Below are positions 36,915-51,200 of a stretch of DNA of 64,000 bases, one piece after another. Position 1 is the stretch's first letter. Each line of letters starts with the position of its first letter. The position numbers and the translations under genes were made by a program. This DNA is from Ecdyonurus torrentis. Its lineage: Eukaryota; Arthropoda; Insecta; Ephemeroptera; Heptageniidae. Location: the NCBI GenBank assembly GCA_949318235.1, contig OX439132.1, positions 14,906,050-14,970,049 of the forward strand, written 5' to 3'. The notes beneath the pieces were generated by a model. That model was not told the DNA's origin and ran no database searches. It was given only the letters and a program-made list of their open reading frames with translations.

Positions 36915-38411
36915 AGAGTTAGATGATAATATCCAATCATATAATAAATTTAAACAAACCTTACTCAAAAGTAAATTGTATTCAATAATAACTTTTTTAT
37001 TATTGAGTATCTAGTTAAGGTCATCATAGTTGTGAGGTCGGGTCAACATTTTTTTCTAGTCAAGTACTGTTTTCACATCGTGACACACTTCTATTTGATA
37101 TAAGCTCAATACACAAATTTCTAGGATATTTTTAGCCATATATGATACTCAATATCTGGTAAATGAGAGAAGCAAAGCTAGCCCGTATGTATATGTGCGG
37201 TTGTACCTGTCGATAAGACTTCTGTCTTGACGGGACTGCGGAGAAGTTGTGGGCGGTGTAGCATGATAACACGCTATATTATGGCAAGAAACGAAGAAAA
37301 TATAGAACATAAAACACTAAAATCCACCGCAAAGCATTTATTGTTTTTGTACAATATAATTATGTGAAATGTTAAATTGCATTGTTATAATAACATTTGA
37401 GAGTTTTTTTTACATAATTTAAGAACTTTGAAAAATTAAAAATTATCAAATCAACCGATGATTTATATATTAAAAAAATATTGCCATTGCTGCAAAGTTA
37501 GAGAAGAAATTCATTTTTCCGTAAGATTAGCATTGTCAGAGAAAGCAATCACTTCATAGTACGCATAGTGAAAAAATTATGAAGGAAAATATAGAGAGAA
37601 AGAGAGAGAGAGAGAGGACAGGATTTTATAATTTAAATAATATTAAATATTATACGTTTTTGTCTGTCAATTATGATTTTATATTCTTATAGCAAGCTAT
37701 GCATGGTCTTTTCAAAGTTCTAGTGGTGCTACTTAAGGGCACCATTCAGTTAAATTATACTTCAAGTTTTACTCTCCAATTATGGCATTATATAATCTTA
37801 TATACGGACAGGAAAACGACTCTTATTATTAATAAGATTATTTTGTTATTTTATCCTGATAAAAAAACTCCTTGAACGCGTATATATATATAAACAAATT
37901 AAAAATATGTGAGTCCGCATAGCAATAGGGTGCACGAGAGGGTTTTGATTTGGAAAACACCATTGAAGCTATTAGTTGGAAAGTATTGAGATATAGTATA
38001 GGATGACTATCGTCACAATTAAATTGTGGCAATATTGGTTATGCGAAACATTAGATTAAATCGTATATTTAATTATATAACAATAGTTATAGTCAAAATA
38101 AGTCTTTAAAAATTACTGCACAAAGCAGTCCTAATGATCTCATATTATGTCATTATGCTCAATTGAGCATTTTGGTATATTAAACAAATGCTTCCAAATT
38201 TTGATGCTATTTCTTCCTTTTACTTGATGCATTAATAATTTTAATCAGGGCTTTCTAATGATAATTAAAAATTAAAATATAACATTATGTATAAAATGAA
38301 TTGAAAATATGTAAAATAATAATAATATTTATAATTACATATTTGTTATTATTATTTGAAATTGCTTTGAAGTGTTAATAACAATGATTTTGTGTTGTAT
38401 TGTGGCAGGTC

Positions 38412-41400
38412 ATGAGGTCACGAGTCACGTGGTTGGCAGGCGTGGTGATGCTGGTGACCATGGTGACTGCTCAACAACGCGAGCTCACGTGAGTATACCA
38501 ACAGTCGGCACTTGCAGCTGATGCATGACCAAGAGGCACGCGCACTTGCACAAGTCGATCGCGACTACGCTCAAGAAAATGTGTCTTTAACTCCATAATA
38601 TAATATTACTATTATATTGAGTTTTTAATATAGAAATTAAAAATTACTGCATGTCAGAGCTTAATAAAATAATGATAATAAATTAATGTCTTTAGAGTTA
38701 AATTTCAATAATCAAAATTAAAGAATAATAATAATAAATCACCGGTTCAAATAACACTAACGTAAATATGGGAAATAATAAATGGATTATTAATTATTAT
38801 TGTATTATTCTGAAATTATTTTGTATTGTCTGATATATTAATATTAGTATAAAAAGTAAAAATGTTAACTGAAATGAGCAATACGTGATACAGTGTGTTC
38901 CATATCGTATTTAACAATTTTTTATTATTTTTTTTTAATGTGACTTCCGTTAAAGTGAAACATTATATCTATCATTATAAAAAAAAATTATATACAAATA
39001 TGATGCCATCATATAAAAAAAATCATATACACATTGCAACCATTGTATTATCATTTACTTGATGCTTATAAAAGTATAATCACTTACATATGCTCTAGTT
39101 GTTACAAATATAATAATAAAAATTCAATTACACTTTTGTATATAGCTGTGATATCATACATGCGTTTGACCCTGGTACTTATCTGTGTATGTCTCACTAT
39201 GAGTACTTTAGGGTCACGGCCAATTATATTTATATGATATTTTCCCCCATTTTATTTTCTCGCACATTTCAAAACAACGTAACGAATTACTTAAACAACA
39301 CATTTTGATAATTTGCATTTCTATAATATAATATTTTATATAAAGTTTAAATAATTATAAAGTTTGAAATGGAAAGACGGTTTATACTATATATAATAAT
39401 TATAAAAAAAAAAAAATCAGAAATTTCAAATAAAATTGATATTTTGTCAGTAAAATAGCTTAAATTTTTTTACAACGTTATACGTGTCTGTAAGAAAATT
39501 TAATAGTAACAAAAAGGGTTTAGTAAAAGTTTCTATTTAAGTATCAACCATAATACGTTGCAATGTTACTAAAGTTTGAAGCTATACCACACTTATTACT
39601 TCAGAAATGACAATAAGATTCACCTAACCACAATACCCACAACCAATAAATATAACGATGATAATAATATTGTAGTTAGAGAAGGAACACTTAACTTCAT
39701 TGCTTTTTTTTTTTTTGGCCTTGCAATGTGTTAACCGCATATGAGAAAAAGAAATATAATATCACATATTGAAATTGTCTTTTCCTTTTGCTTGGTTTTT
39801 TGTATAATTATTATTATCTTCTTTTATTGACTAATTTTTCTAACACGCAAGGTTTATACAGTACTGTGTATAACCTTTGTCCAACACGTTAATATTCATA
39901 TTATAGATATCAATTCTATTTTCTTTTAGTAAAACTAAAATAATCATATAATAATAAAATACCAAATTTTTTTATACATAAATTTAAGCAAACTAGACTA
40001 AATCTCATGCAAGACGGTTTTGTATAAACTTGTTCATAAAAGATTTCACCTTGAAAAAAAAATAGTTCAATTTTTTTCTACTGTATATAGATGGACCTAG
40101 GTTATAGATTTACTTTTTAATTACACCTAAAATTCAAATGACATTTACAGACCAGTAAATATTGTCTTCTTCAATCAAGCTTCTCATGTTAATTTTTATT
40201 TTTTTCTGGGAGCCTATAAAAAAAAATTGTGATTAAATGAAAGTTGTGGAAAATCTTTATTGAAAGAAGTAATTGAAGTGAGTATTATAGTTATTGCCCT
40301 TAATTCAATTATACGTACCATAAAGATAATTTTAAATTAAAAATGGGCAACAGATCGTTTAGAAAGAAAATACTGTTTAATAATTGAAATGTATTGAAAG
40401 GCTACAGAGAAGTTCTTGTTAGTTGTAAGGTGATTGTACTATAGTAAAATTTAAAAATGTTTATGTGTCAATTGCATATAAAAATAAATAACAATTAGCT
40501 GGTGCTGTGCATTGGTGCATATGAGATGATGAGATTAATTGAGTGCATTTAATTGTGAATTTAATTAGATCGTACCTCGGTATGTTTGCTTGATGTATTT
40601 CAGCCACGACGACTTGGGCAATGCTTTGATCGCTCTAGCCAAGGATATTCGCGAGAACTCTGCGCGTCTCGAGCGCCACGAGCTGCGAGAACGACAGCTT
40701 GGTGAACACCTCAAGAAGTCTATGGCAACATTAGAGAAAAAACTAAAAAATCAAGATACTGTTTTAGATGCTTTAAGAGCTACAGTTGGGCAAATTGAAA
40801 CTTCAATGCGGCAGGTGAGAAATTAATCTTAGAAATCATTCTGAAAATCTGGAAGTTTTATGACAGAAATTTTATAGTGCTATTAAAATATAACTCGTCA
40901 TTAAAAATATTTTATTATTGACATTAAATATTGTTACTAAAGATATAATTAATTATATTGTAATAATAATTTATGGTTGAAATATTATTATCTTTTGAAA
41001 TATATAGTTCCACTGGTTATTATTATTATATTATTTTATGTTTACTTTATAGTACAGTATATAATTATTATATGGAAAAAAAAATCCACGTGCTCGAATG
41101 TAATAAGCTAGAATATTCAGATTTCAAAGAAAATATGAAGGTTATCGGTTAGGCGCACAGGAAAAATATAGCATTGCGGGACAATCATGTTTTTAATTTT
41201 TTTATTATTATAATAATTTATTATTATTATTATTTTTAACTTCTGCATCGAGGCTGAATATATTGAAATGAGGGATACTATAGATACATTTTACGTATTT
41301 TAAGTTATTAGAAAAATTTGAGAATTTTTATTAACTCCATTTAAATAAAATTGATTGGTTGGGTTGTAAATTAAATACTTTTAATTTTACAGGAAGATGA

Positions 41401-41972
41401 ACGTGAACGAATTCAACTACAACGTACTTTAGAAACAATTGATAGAGTTGGAAGTAATTTGGACGGTTGGATGTCACGATATGAAGCTAGTTCTGGACGT
41501 TTAGAGCAATTACTTCAATCATCGTCAGATGGCAATTCACAAGATTTGGTGGATGCCTCTGAGAAACTCAGAGAAGCAGCAAGTAACCTCGTTGCAGGTG
41601 AAACGCGTTGGCGTAAATTTGGAGATGACTCAGAAAAACTGATCGCAGAATTGAGATCAACCATCGAGAGAATGCAGGTGCGTGTTTTTCCACGGGAATA
41701 TTTTTTAAAAAAGTTTGATTCACCCATGTGGTATATTATACTAGGGTCGGTCTGGGATATTTTTATACCTTATACCAGCTGTTATAAAAAAAAATTAAAC
41801 TATATTTACCCCTCTTTTACTTTCTCTATTTTTGTTTTACATGATAATGTATTAAATTTTTATCGAACTAACGTGTAGTATAGGTGAGTTTTGAGAAAAT
41901 AAGGTAACTATATTTTATGACTTATAAAGCACTAAATTTTATTACTCTTTTGAAAAATGTATGTTGTTTTTA

Positions 41973-42066
<94 letters not shown>

Positions 42067-44301
42067 AGAAAATTGTACCTATTATAATAACAATAAAATA
42101 GTCTTTATTCACTCACATTTCTATAATAAAAATACATTCACTTAAACTTAAATAAAATAAATTACAAAAATTCATGTTTGAAATAAGATTTTTTTTCTTG
42201 GAATTTTAACTACATGCATTTCATTTCCATGTTTATGATTTTTTAGTCAGTTCTCCCCTATAAAAAAAAATCTGTATAGTGATTGATCTTCATAGGTCAC
42301 GTGTTTCGCAATTTCTTATAAATTTAAAATCTTAAAAATGCGTGACGCCTGGATAAGTATAGTAGAGAAAAGAGAAAAAAAAATGACATGTGAAATACAC
42401 ATCACATTTGAATAAAGCGTGATAACTCTTGTATATTGAGTGTACATCAAATTCTAAATGTAATATTCAAATGTTATTTTTCCTTCCTTTATGTATACAG
42501 GTCACGTATATGCTATTTTTTTTTTTTTTTTTTTTTTACTTTATATCAATAATATGCTCCAAAATAGTAAATAATAACACACAAATATTTTACATTATGT
42601 ATAATATGTACTGTCTACTGTACATTTCAGTACATACAAAGTAAAATTACAAACCTTATTTTATATTATTCATTTTATACTTTATATTATATAGGTTTTC
42701 TTTTTCTTTTTATGATTGTAGTTGACATTATCAAATAAATTATAGTTACATTTTAGCTAAATTTAAGTTTTTAGTCAAGGTAAATAATAAATTAATATAA
42801 AATATGTTATGATTTTATTTATATTATTTTGCAGAGCAACACACCAAAGGATACATCACAAGACGCCACTGATGGTACAGATGAAGAAGCACCACATCTT
42901 GGAGCAATTTTGGACTCTCTAGAAGCCTCACAACGAATCTTGACCGATGCAGCGTCTAGTTTTGATGAAAATATTCGTAATTTGGGTATCTCACGAGGTG
43001 AAAACACAGATAACGCTACATTACGTGCTGTAGCTGCATTGCGTGAAGATATACTCCGATCCTCCGAGAATACGAAAGATAAAATTCTCGAGAATCTCAC
43101 AGCTTCATTTTCAGAAAACAAACTTGGACAGTCTGAAATTCAATCAGCAATTAATGAAGTTCGTAAAGAAGAAAATAAAAACTTTGAAGCAATTAGAGAA
43201 GTTGAAAAAGTAATTATTCAAACTGCAGATGGAGTATTAGATACAAAAAGACGTGTTGAATACGGAGTACAAGAAATAATATTTAATACTGGTGAATTAG
43301 TTAACGATAAAGTAAAAGATTTAAATGAATCTATTGCAATACGTTTTGATTCTTTAACTACAACAATTTTATTAAATCAAACAAAGGCTTTAACTAATTT
43401 ATCTGCAAGCATAGAAGCTGAAATAAGTCAAGTTTGGCGTCAGATTGGAATCATGTATCATCAGTTATCACAGTCCGCTGGTACTTTGGATCGTCTTCAA
43501 AATCAGACTGAAAGTTACGTCAAAGGAAGCTTGACCACCATGGGTAATATGAGCGGCAAAGTGGGACAGTTGAGTAGCAGTATGGCGGAGGTGGATGATA
43601 ACCTGAATTATTTATTGGGGCGTCTCTCACTCGTCACTCAGGAATTTAATCAAATAAAGGTAAAATTTAAAAACATAAACTAAATTAATAATATTGTATT
43701 ATAAAGTTGTTGTTTGTTTATTTATGAATCGATTCTTATAATACTTTTCGTGTTTTTTTTTGAAAGTTTTATCTTTATTAAAATTTATTTCAATCTATTT
43801 TAATAATATTTTCTTTTGAGAGTTTTTACTTTTATAGTCAGCACTGTATGCTTTTTCCTATAAAAACTTTTGACTTAAAACTACTTCTTTTTAATGCTAC
43901 AAGTAAAATTTAAAATAAAATAGTCATGCCACTGAAAATTTCAATTTCACATTTAGTAACTTATTACACCAACTTTTTCTAAGATTTCTATTCTTTCCTT
44001 ATTTTTGAGTGAGAATACAATAGTGTATTTTCATTGGTGTTTTCGAAAGATAAAAAAAAGTATAAGCAGGGTATTATTCATTTTCAGATGTTGCATAATA
44101 ACGAATGATCATGTTATTTGCATGTTCTAGGGTGGTCTTGGTGATGCACTTGATCAAGCTCGACAGGATTTTATTACATTACAACAAAATCTTAATTTGG
44201 TGGCGAGTGATCCAGCAGTGAAGCGTCCTATTCGTGGACCAATTGATGATAACCAGGTCGTAGGTGGCACAGATGCTGATCGTTACAACAGAGATGATTA
44301 A
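38412..44301 (+). CDS. Secreted coiled-coil glycoprotein, unknown family
   Basis: Five exons in phase: 38412-38488, 40604-40814, 41393-41677, 42835-43659 and 44131-44301, giving 522 residues. Exon 1 follows an acceptor (TATTGTGGCAG) and encodes a signal peptide (MRSRVTWLAGVVMLVTMVTA, cleavage likely before QQREL). The rest is almost entirely charged, heptad-like helix with no predicted membrane segment: LERHELRERQLGEHLKKSM, then LGAILDSLEASQRILTDA and TLDRLQNQTESYV. At least seven N-X-S/T sequons (NAT, NLT, NES, NQT, NLS, NQT, NMS) cluster in exon 4, consistent with a glycosylated extracellular protein that oligomerises through coiled coils. The C-terminus is Asp/Arg-rich (TDADRYNRDD). I do not recognise the family; no fibrinogen-like or C1q-like head domain is present. 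Exon 4 is clearly the core. Confidence 0.85.
41974..42064. repeat. (TA)n microsatellite in intron
   Basis: An uninterrupted TA run of about 90 bp in intron 3 of the coiled-coil gene. A poly-T run (42519-42538) follows further on. Confidence 0.95.
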
Positions 44302-44316
44302 ATTCTTAATCATCGC

Positions 44317-44319
<3 letters not shown>

Positions 44320-44402
<83 letters not shown>
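44320..44402. repeat. (TA)n microsatellite in 3' UTR
   Basis: A pure TA run of about 80 bp that begins 18 bases past the stop codon of the coiled-coil gene, so it is probably transcribed in the 3' UTR. Confidence 0.95.
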
Positions 44403-44408
<6 letters not shown>

Positions 44409-45363
44409 AGACAGAAATATTAATAACAGAGTCCTTTCTACATTCATTAAATGTAATTACTCAAAAATTTCAAATTAATAATATGGAGTAAAATTATTAA
44501 CAATTAAGTTACTTATATATACAAATTTTATAATTTTATATAGTTTGAAGGACGACTATAAGCGCTGGTCTATTTTTTCATCGACAATTATTATTTTTTT
44601 TTTATTCATTTTACACATCACTTAAACTTTTTGGATTTTTTTTTCCTTCCACCAAAATTTGGAATCATATTTTGTATGTATAATTATAGCATTAACCTTT
44701 AAGACTTATTTCTTATAAAAGTGCATTTTAATATTTTTTGTAATTTTTTTACTTAATTAATATATTTAACTGTAAGTTTAAAAAAAGAATACTGTTTATT
44801 TGCATTTTTAATTAATAAAAATCTATTGATATCAAATTCAGGATATATATTATTTTAGTGCCAATAACCTGTCTAAAAGTGACAAAATGTCAATGTTATG
44901 AAATTGTTTCTCGGATAATATACAATTGACTAAATATTCATTTTATTAACTTTTTAAATCAAAATCATTGAAGAAATATGGAAATTTCAATGACTGAAAA
45001 CCTGTTAACTTAAATTATAAATGCTAGTTAGTATTTTTTTAATATATCAGGAAATGATAAAATTAAAAAAAAAGAAGTGTTTATTACACGGAATGAATAT
45101 ATTGCGTAGTAAAATGCTGCATACGTAATGTAGTAATATTGTTATTTTAGAGCATTAATAAATAATTATGCTGTACAATATAATATTTATGCTATTTAAT
45201 TAACGTAAAAAGTTATTATGATTATAGCATAAATTTTGTTGTTATGAAAAATGTATCTGAAAATAGGCTAAAATTTGGATTTTAATTAAAAAAATAACTG
45301 AACAACTTTTAATTATTCATTAATTATGTCACAAGTCTCATGAATTTATATACGTAATGTTTT

Positions 45364-45499
45364 AAGGGTGCGATTCATCATAGCACTTAGGTCACCTAAT
45401 GACCTTAGAATTTCTAACTATTTATAGAAATCCTAGGGTCTTCCTAGGGGATTCTTAAGTTCTTTTGGCTACCGAAGTGCTTTGATGTATGGCACCCTT
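45364..45499. mobile_element. AAGGGTGCGATTCATCATAG MITE
   Basis: The left end AAGGGTGCGATTCATCATAG continues CACTTAGGTCACC. The right end reversed reads AAGGGTGCCATACATCAAAG, then CACTTCGGTAGCC. About 136 bp with an inner CCTAGG-type palindrome. The GGGTGC start is shared with the 16089-16361 element, though the rest differs. Confidence 0.65.
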
Positions 45500-46521
45500 G
45501 ATATTTCAATATTTTTATATATATCTGTCATAATTTTCAATACTTTTTGTGGATGTTTTTTTCATGTGTATATACATAAAATATAAATATGAGGTAATAA
45601 GAGAGTAATTTAGATCTCTCAATAAATATAAATATAAAACTCTATAAAATAGTCCATAAGTAGATTTAGGAATATAAATACGATAAAAAAAAATAGCATT
45701 ATTTGTCACTAATGCTTTTCTCCCTTAATTCCATTATTTTACAAAAATATTTAATTTGTATGGCAGGTTATTTTTTATTCAAATTTAAATTATCCTTTCA
45801 TTCAGGTTTTAATATAATAATACAATATAAATTTAGACAGTCTGTTTATATATTTCATTTGCGTTGCAGTTTTAAAAGTTACAAGACGATGCCAAATTAA
45901 ACAGATTGTGAGTTCACAATTAATTATTCCTGAAATACGGGTTGAAAATGAAAGTCTTTTTCCTATTTGCGTAATTCGCTATATTATCTTGGTGCTTGAT
46001 ATAAATTTAAAGAGAGGTTATTCTTTGTTTGTTTACAGCGTATTGTAACATTTTTGCACTTTTGTATATTATAAATATATTACTGTGCTTAAATAATTGC
46101 CTATGTTTTAGGCGCAACGTTATTGTTTTGTAAGTTATATATAATTTTACTAAAATTTGAAACTGAACTGTAAATCTCGAAATTATTCAAAGCTGTTTAA
46201 GATATAAAATATTCTAACATTTTTAAGTATCTTCTATCAAACTTCACTGGAGAAATGTTTTAGCAACTTTGAAGTGTACAGCTATAAATATTTAAATTCT
46301 TTATTGCTGCGCTTTGAATAATTATAATAAATAAATACATTAAAGGTAAAGGTACAAGATAAATAAAACAAAATTATTTTAGTAGGGTACTTATTAGTTA
46401 ATTTAATTATTAGGCTATGCATGTTTTTTTACAACATAATTTTCTTACATTTTCCCACAAAAACAAATATTTAAGTTTACCGTTTTTTTTAGATTATTAT
46501 TATTTTATTTCATTGAAACAG

Positions 46522-46634
46522 TAATGCTGTTCGTAAATCCTGTTCTCTTGCACCAAAAAATGCGCATTCTATTTAATTAACCAAAGTTGATCGTCATATT
46601 AGGGAACAGAGAACAAGGTTTACGAACAGCATTA
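46522..46634. mobile_element. TAATGCTGTTCGTAAA MITE, copy 2
   Basis: The ends are TAATGCTGTTCGTAAATCCT and AAGGTTTACGAACAGCATTA. Read in reverse complement, the interior aligns along its length with 9118-9229. Confidence 0.8.
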
Positions 46635-48242
46635 GTAATATAAGCTTGATAGGGTTGGGGGAACAGTTACAACAAAACATCAAACTTGAATTTTGTAAAA
46701 TAATTTTACATTGCAACATTTTTTTTTTAATGTTATTTTGATAAGCCGAATTTGAAGAATATAAAATGTAGTATACATAGTATATAAATTTATTTTTTGA
46801 TCTGCATTTTTACAGCAAATAAAGTTTTGTATTCGAATTTATATTGATAAAAATGTTCACCAATATTTATTTTTATGCTATTGTAAGTGTTTTATAAGTA
46901 GTAATTTTTTTCCTGTATAGTAAGTACAGCGAATTTATTTAAGGTCAATAAAAGATATAAAAAAATTCTATTTTATTATTTTTCATTTTATATACTTTTT
47001 TTTTAACTATTCTTTTTTTTTAATTATTATTATTCTTATCCCTATTATATAATATATCATGCAGTTATATATTATTTTTATATATTTATTTTAATTACTA
47101 TATAATTAATTATTATCAATTAAATTAATAATTATTACAAGTATGACTAGTACATAAACCTATCACAAAAAAACTCAGTGTAAAAAATTAATCTGATTTT
47201 TATATATATATAAACTAACACAATGGATTATTAATATTTTGTTGTGTTTTTTTATTTTTTATTTTTTTTTTCAAGTATTTTAATTTATAATTTTACACAG
47301 TAAAAATTAGCATGCACAATATTTATTTATATTTGAATATTTTCATCTTTAGAATTTTTGCACATCTAACAGAGAAAAAGATATTTTGTAATTAAGTGAA
47401 GGGAGGGACGAGGGACATACTATAAATGGTAATATTTATGGTATCAAAATACTACACATTTGTGGAGGGGGTAGGGGGAGAAAAATTTTCTTCTTTTTTT
47501 ACTAATTGTTCCTGTTTAGTTTTTTTTTTATATAAGCTCAAGTTGTAAAGACAGTCGTTGTTTTTGAAATTGTATTTTTTTTTGGCAGTTTTGCATGCAT
47601 TTTTTTTCTCTGGCACAAATTACTAGGAATAATATTATTCTTCTACAATATTGTTATTTAATAATATACAGCAATGTTATATAATGTTAGTCTTTGTTTT
47701 TTTTATATGTATATAATATATTAAGTAAGAAATAGCATAATTATGATGATCTTCCTAACAAAGGGGATCATAGGTAATATACACAATATATTTTTTCTAT
47801 ATAAGGTTGAGATATGTACAAACATTTTTTTTAATTTTTTTTTCGTTTTTTATTTCAATTGTTACCACAGAGGTAGGTAAGTAGTTTTTATTAATTATGT
47901 AATTATAGATATGTTTGCTTTCTTTCTTTATTATTATTTTAAAGAAAGCTAATACATAGCATTTTTTTTTATCATGGGGTATATATAGGGAGAAATCCTA
48001 TTTTATTTATATTTATAAATTCCATGGCTTTATCTTATAAGTCTTCCTTATTAATGGTCTTGATTGTACTTTGCATTCCGTGTGTTAAACCTAAAACAAT
48101 AAAATACATAAACTTTAGTATCCGCGGGAGAAAAAAACGTAAAATACTGTTAAAAAAAAAGCATATTATTTTTTATATTTCAAAGTTATTGTATCTAGTA
48201 TCATACATGATAGGTTTTGATAAATTTTACCTTCACATAAAC

Positions 48243-51200
48243 TTAACGTTGCTGACCGTCTTGCATTTCCCTCTCTTGACCTGAAGATCCGCTCATGTAG
48301 CCAGGGGAAGGTGATTCACATTTATCGATGCCAGGATACTGAGCCAAACTGCGAAGACTCGCGGCGGTAGCCTTCTCAGCTACTGCACCCTGCAATTCAA
48401 ACAAAATTTAAGTAAAAAATTATTCAAAGCACATTTCTATTTAATATGGAAATTTAATTCTATCATACTAAAACTGTTATAGGCAAAAAAAAAAAAAAAA
48501 AAAAAAAAACTTCTCTTAACAGCATAAATATTATATCTTATTCTGGAGGTTTGTATTATATTAAAATCTTAATACAAAAATATATAATTATGATATACTT
48601 TATTCTTATTATTTACCTTCAAATCGGTTTCTATGAATGCTCTGTCAATTTTTTGATATTCTCTACCCGATCGTGGTCGTAGCGTTGTGGTTGCTGGTCT
48701 TCCAATAAGTCTTAAATATAAAATTATTAATTAATAAAAATAAACATGTATAAATAACAACAACAGAAAAAATAAATGCAAAATGGTGATATAGCTCTTT
48801 TAAAACATATTACGTACTATATGAACTGCTTCTCGTGAGAGATTTTAAAGTGTATTTAAATAAAGCGTACCTCAGGCTATCTGGTATATCAGAGGAGCTA
48901 TGACTTGAGAGCGAGAGAGTTTCGATATAATCTGACATGTCTGAGGTGCCACTGCTCGTGCTGTGAGAGTCAGGGTAAGGTGCTGGGGGTGCTCCCTCTC
49001 CATTCGTCCCTGTATAGCCACCAGGGTGTGACATTGACGTCCTACTATTCCCTGCTATAACATATAAAATTAACATTAAGCTCTTAAAATAAGCACTTTA
49101 ATATAAGATATAAAATTTGCATTTTATTTAAGCTCCTGTAAAGTAGGCTATGTGGAATGTATAAATGATGAAAAAGTTGCATAAAATTAAGGGGTTAAAA
49201 ACTTATTATATGTGTGTAATTTTATGATGATTACCTTTTGATGGTTGTACGTTTATAGGAACTTCTGCTTCTGCTGATGAGGATTTCGCAGGACCGCCAT
49301 TTAATCTAGGCCCAGTTTTCATATCTTTAAGTGGGTCCGATGATTTACACCTCCTTGGAAGTGAAGAATGTAAACATACAGGTCGAGGATCTAAGTCAGG
49401 GAAATGTGGTGATCCAGCTGATACACCAGAATCATTAGAACTTGAAGAATCTCGATTATGACCTGTTTTACATGGTACTGAGGAGGACCGTCTTATATGT
49501 ACGGCTACTGGCTTTTCTTTTAAATCTTCAATATTTGATCTAGGTAAAGTCATAAGTCTTTCTTTCATTTCAATACTATCAGTTTCAGCTGAAATATCTT
49601 TAATACTTATATCACTATCTGTATTATTACTTGGATTTATTTGTGTATAATCACTAATTGTTGAATCTGTTGTTTCTGATTTTACTTCTTCTTGTGTTAT
49701 TGATAATCTTTCTTGTGAATTTTCAATTTCTTGTGATGTTACGACTTCTTCTGTATGAATTTCTTCATCATCGGAGAGAAATCTTGAAGCGTCTGCCGAG
49801 CTCGATCGTTTTCTTTGTAGTGCGTGAGTTCGTAAGTCCGACATTCCGGGGGAGTGATGTAGAGAAGAAGTAGATGAAAGAGTATCACTTAGTTGTTGAT
49901 TCCTGCTAGTTAGAGCAGGTATACTGGAAGCTCGCCCTAAATTTGCAGGTCCCATTGCTAAATAGCCAGGGAATGGTTTCTTTTTTGGTTCCATAACTAA
50001 ATATTGCTCTGGTGCATGACCACATTTTTGACATAAATGATCGTGATCTTCATGATGTTCAATATCTTCTTTAGTAATTCCCGCCCGTTGTAAAATATCT
50101 TTAGCATTTTCATAGTTTTCTAAAGAATGAGCGAACTCCATATTGGCATAATTTGCTTGTTGTGGTTCCCCAATATTTACATAATTTGGACTTGGCAGTG
50201 CTTTTGGTTTCTTTTTACTTTTATCTACAGTTGCATATAATACAGAGAGCTGTCCACTGGGGTCTCTCACAGGCATACGTCCCTCTCCATTCAGCCGAAC
50301 TTTATGTATAGGAACCCCCGTATCTTCCGCGCCGGAGCCACGTCTGCAGGGCAGCAGTTCTGACCAGCACATCACCCTCTGACACGGGCACCCGGCTCCC
50401 TCAGTCGCCATTCGTGCCATCTGAATGCCGCATCCTACTGCGATATTTTTCTTGTGTTGTTGCTGTTGTTTGTTGTGAGCATCGTTCCACACGTACTGCA
50501 GCCCTGAACATTCATTGCCGTCTTTTCTCGCAAATTGTGACTTATTTGATGCACATTGTTGGTTTGGTTGGTTTTGATCTTCTGGTTTAACACAATGAGT
50601 AACTATGGCTTCTTTTCTAAAATACTGCCTACCGTCGTCTAGCTCAACTCTCGTATACTGTGTGTTAGTAACACCTTCATTTCCATGCGTATGTCCACAG
50701 TTTGATGGCATCATTGGTCTTTTAGGAGCGTGAACGCTGGTAAATTCTTCAGGTTTGGACGGTTGGGGACTGCAGCTATTATTTGGAACGTTGTGTTGTG
50801 TAAAATAGGGATGTTCTTTTCTCGTAGAATCTTCAATTGGTCGTCTGGTTAGAGTATGAACACATCCACACGGCTGACGAATAGATTTGGCAATCGGAGG
50901 TGTATCGTAGTTTGAATATTCAGGAGCCGTGGTAATTGCTTCGCGTATTTTCTTCGGTGTATCGTAATAGTCAAGTGACGAGTGTCTCTCTTGTAACTGA
51001 AAATAACAACGATATTATAATAACAAGAAAATGAAATAATAATAAATATTATATAACTTAATTGTTTTATTCTTACCGGCATTCTAGCGTGTAGAAACGA
51101 TCTCGGTACATCGTAATTGTGCTCCTCGGCTTGAGGCATTGCCTGTGCATGTCCAGGTAGTGGTCTGTGATACGGCGCTGGTGCCGCTTTCTTGGGGGAT

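Larger units (their letters stand above)
33450..38408. other. Intergenic, AT-rich
   Basis: This is divergent intergenic DNA between the TTLL4 5' end and the plus-strand secreted-protein gene. Apart from a coding-like stretch at about 34850-35030 (minus) and a small possible exon at 34632-34712, I see only AT-rich unique sequence, a poly-G run (34517-34531) and a (GA)n tract (36803-36910). Promoters of both neighbours should be here but show no clear motif. Confidence 0.5.
44302..48242. other. Intergenic between convergent genes
   Basis: Contents are the 3' UTR of the plus-strand coiled-coil gene, with a (TA)n run (about 44320-44402) only 18 bases after the stop and an AATAAA at about 44812, two MITEs (45364-45499 and 46522-46634), and AT-rich unique sequence. 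The 3' UTR of the minus-strand DOK7-like gene should lie just below 48243. No other coding sequence was recognised. Confidence 0.55.

Noticed and set aside
36744..37014. Arg/Glu and Ser/Leu repeat frames at GA/TC tracts (also 59701-60012 and 63050-63274)
   Set aside because: Microsatellite artefacts.
41957..42145. Tyr/Ile-alternating frames in TA repeats (also near 51859, 56105 and 58030)
   Set aside because: These arise from (TA)n microsatellites, which are open in all frames.
42819..43121. 100-codon minus-strand frame opposite exon 4 of the coiled-coil gene
   Set aside because: Shadow of the real plus-strand exon, which has a signal peptide and phased splice sites.
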